A stretch of 6,963 bases of DNA from positions 1 to 6,963 of the forward strand of contig JACPJY010000220.1 of assembly GCA_016187325.1 (NCBI GenBank). Direction: 5' to 3'. A program made the position numbers and the translations under genes. Of the stretch, positions 5,544-6,963 are shown one piece after another (position 1 is the first letter of the stretch; each line of letters opens with the position of its first letter). Below the pieces are notes generated by a model, which worked only from the letters and a program-made list of their open reading frames with translations, was not told the DNA's origin and searched no databases. The DNA is from Rhodospirillales bacterium (lineage in GTDB: Bacteria > Pseudomonadota > Alphaproteobacteria > Rhodospirillales > Casp-alpha2).

Positions 5544-6548
5544 ATGACAATTAACGCCATCCCCGGCAGCGCCACCAAGCCGTTGTCCCAGCAGATGCCG
5601 GACATGATTTTGTCCGTGCGCCAGACGTTCGGCATCGACACCGACATGGAGGTGCCGGCGTTCAGCGAGGCGGAGGATCACGTCCCCGAGGTCGACGACG
5701 CCTACCGCTTCGACCGCGAAACCACGCTCGCGATCCTGTCGGGCTTCGCCTACAACCGGCGGGTGATGATCCAGGGCTATCACGGCACCGGCAAGTCGAC
5801 CCACATCGAGCAGGTGGCGGCACGCCTCAACTGGCCGTGCATCCGCGTCAATCTCGACAGCCACATCAGCCGCATCGACCTCGTCGGCAAGGACGCCATC
5901 GTGCTGCGCGACGGCCAGCAGGTGACCGAGTTCCGCGAAGGCATCCTGCCGTGGGCGCTGCAGAACCCGACGGCGCTGGTGTTCGACGAATACGACGCCG
6001 GTCGCCCGGACGTGATGTTCGTTATCCAGCGCGTGCTCGAGGTCGAGGGCAAGCTGACGCTCCTCGACCAGAACCGGGTGATGCGCCCGCATCCCTATTT
6101 CCGCCTGTTCTCGACCACCAACACGGTCGGGCTCGGCGATACCACCGGCCTCTATCACGGCACCCAGCAGATCAACCAGGGACAGATGGACCGCTGGAAC
6201 GTGGTGGCGACGCTCAACTACCTGCCGCAGGAGGAAGAGATCGAGATCGTGCTGGCGAAGGTGCCTACCTACAACTCGCCCGAAAAGCGCGCCATCGTCC
6301 AGGCCATGGTGCAGGTCGCCGAACTGACCCGCACCGGCTTCATGAACGGCGATATCTCGACCGTGATGTCGCCGCGCACTGTCATCACCTGGGCCGAGAA
6401 CGCCGACATCTTCAAGGACATGGGTTTCGCCTTCCGGCTCACCTTCCTCAACAAGTGCGACGAGGTCGAGCGCCCCGTGGTCGCCGAGTACTACCAGCGG
6501 TGCATGGGCCAGGAACTTCCCGAGTCGGCGGTCAACAAGTTGAGCTGA
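5544..6548 (+). CDS. cobS: Aerobic cobaltochelatase subunit CobS (AAA+ ATPase)
   Basis: CobS is the MoxR-like AAA+ subunit of CobNST, which uses ATP to insert cobalt into hydrogenobyrinate a,c-diamide in the aerobic cobalamin pathway in the cytosol. The 334-residue length is normal for the family. The N-terminal segment has VRQTFGIDTDMEVPAF and YRFD. The AAA+ core follows, with Walker A GYHGTGKST (78-86), Walker B ALVFDEYD (144-151), a sensor-1 region STTNT (190-194), a likely arginine finger in QMDRW (Arg 217) and SPRT near 276-279 in the sensor-2 region. No key motif is missing. The ATG at 5544 has only a weak GGAA (5532-5535) upstream, and I see no good promoter in the 108-base gap after the J-protein gene, so expression from upstream is plausible. 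A related use of the fold is MoxR/NorQ, but the N-terminus and adjacent cobT settle the call. Confidence 0.96.
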   Translation: MTINAIPGSATKPLSQQMPDMILSVRQTFGIDTDMEVPAFSEAEDHVPEVDDAYRFDRETTLAILSGFAYNRRVMIQGYHGTGKSTHIEQVAARLNWPCIRVNLDSHISRIDLVGKDAIVLRDGQQVTEFREGILPWALQNPTALVFDEYDAGRPDVMFVIQRVLEVEGKLTLLDQNRVMRPHPYFRLFSTTNTVGLGDTTGLYHGTQQINQGQMDRWNVVATLNYLPQEEEIEIVLAKVPTYNSPEKRAIVQAMVQVAELTRTGFMNGDISTVMSPRTVITWAENADIFKDMGFAFRLTFLNKCDEVERPVVAEYYQRCMGQELPESAVNKLS

Positions 6549-6559
6549 CCGGGGGCCCC

Positions 6560-6963
6560 GTGGCACCGTCGGAAACCACCCCTGACCTGTTGAAGCGCGT
6601 CACCGCTGCGGCCCTCAAGGCCGTTGCCGGCGATGGCGAGGTGACCGTGCAGTTCGGCCACACCGGCGCGTCGCTGAACGACAAGACCGTCAACCTTCCG
6701 GCGCCGACGCCGCAGGTCAACCGCGCGGCGATGACCAAGCTGCGCGGCGTCTCGGATGCGCTGGCGCTCCGTATCCGCTATCACGACGACGCCATGCACA
6801 AGAAGCTGGCGCCGACCGGGCCCGAGGCGCGCGCCGTGTTCGAGGCGGTCGAGCAGGTGCGCTGTGAATCGCTCGGCAGCCGGCGCCTGCTCGGCGTCGC
6901 CGACAACCTGGACGCGCTGCTGGACGAGCGTTGCCGGGCCAAGGGCTTCGCCGCCGTCAGCGA
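6560..6963 (+). CDS. cobT: Aerobic cobaltochelatase subunit CobT, N-terminal part, cut by the window edge
   Basis: An open frame starting at GTG 6560 runs off the right edge with 134 complete codons and no stop. It begins MAPSETTPDLLKRVTAAALK, then AVAGDGEVTVQFG, RGVSDALALRIRYHD and RAVFEAVEQVRCESLGSRRL, matching the N-terminal region of CobT. CobT forms the second ring layer with CobS and docks the complex to CobN; full proteins are about 600 residues with an acidic middle and a C-terminal VWA domain carrying a MIDAS site, none of which is in the window. The start follows the cobS stop by 11 bases, with GGGGG (6551-6555) as a possible ribosome-binding run at spacing 4, so the two are surely co-transcribed. 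The 8-bp palindrome GGGGCCCC (6552-6559) abuts the GTG and could affect initiation. Confidence 0.93.
   Translation, partial: MAPSETTPDLLKRVTAAALKAVAGDGEVTVQFGHTGASLNDKTVNLPAPTPQVNRAAMTKLRGVSDALALRIRYHDDAMHKKLAPTGPEARAVFEAVEQVRCESLGSRRLLGVADNLDALLDERCRAKGFAAVS

Noticed and set aside
5541..6566. A 341-codon minus-strand open frame opposite cobS
   Set aside because: It is an exact shadow of cobS, with no domain or ribosome-binding support.

Overview
The window is a stretch of ordinary chromosomal DNA, GC-rich with strong G/C preference at third codon positions. It most likely comes from an alphaproteobacterium, plausibly a member of the Rhodospirillales. The inference rests on gene content: a J-domain protein with a cysteine-bearing N-terminal half followed by cobS and cobT (aerobic cobalamin pathway), a DUF2889 protein, a small RHH_4-type ribbon-helix-helix protein, and aroB followed by a CorC/HlyC-like membrane protein. 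No insertion sequence, integrase, CRISPR array, tRNA or rRNA is visible, and no stretch above 300 bases lacks a gene.

Layout, left to right. (1) The 3' two thirds of aroB (dehydroquinate synthase), then a strong GC hairpin without a T tract. (2) A 432-residue DUF21-CBS-CBS-CorC/HlyC membrane protein. (3) A 148-residue stand-alone CBS-pair protein with its own candidate promoter. (4) A 185-residue DUF2889 protein of unknown function. (5) A minus-strand ribbon-helix-helix gene whose 3' end converges on the DUF2889 gene across 16 bases. (6) An AT-richer divergent control region (about 3771-3839) with overlapping candidate promoters, an inverted repeat and an 11-bp-phased direct repeat. (7) An EamA/DMT permease gene that has no ATG, GTG or TTG where the family N-terminus should begin. 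(8) A J-domain protein whose start codon and stop codon each sit in the loop of a perfect short hairpin. (9) cobS complete and cobT (N-terminal 134 codons) starting 11 bases after the cobS stop and running off the right edge.

How the genes fit together. cobS and cobT encode the AAA+ motor and its partner subunit of the CobNST cobaltochelatase, which inserts cobalt into hydrogenobyrinate a,c-diamide; cobN is not in the window. The J-protein lies just upstream on the same strand and may be co-expressed. The remaining genes look like independent housekeeping or accessory units. The least ordinary parts are the permease start with its divergent promoter region and the paired hairpins on the J-protein gene. 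I found no convincing new multi-gene system.
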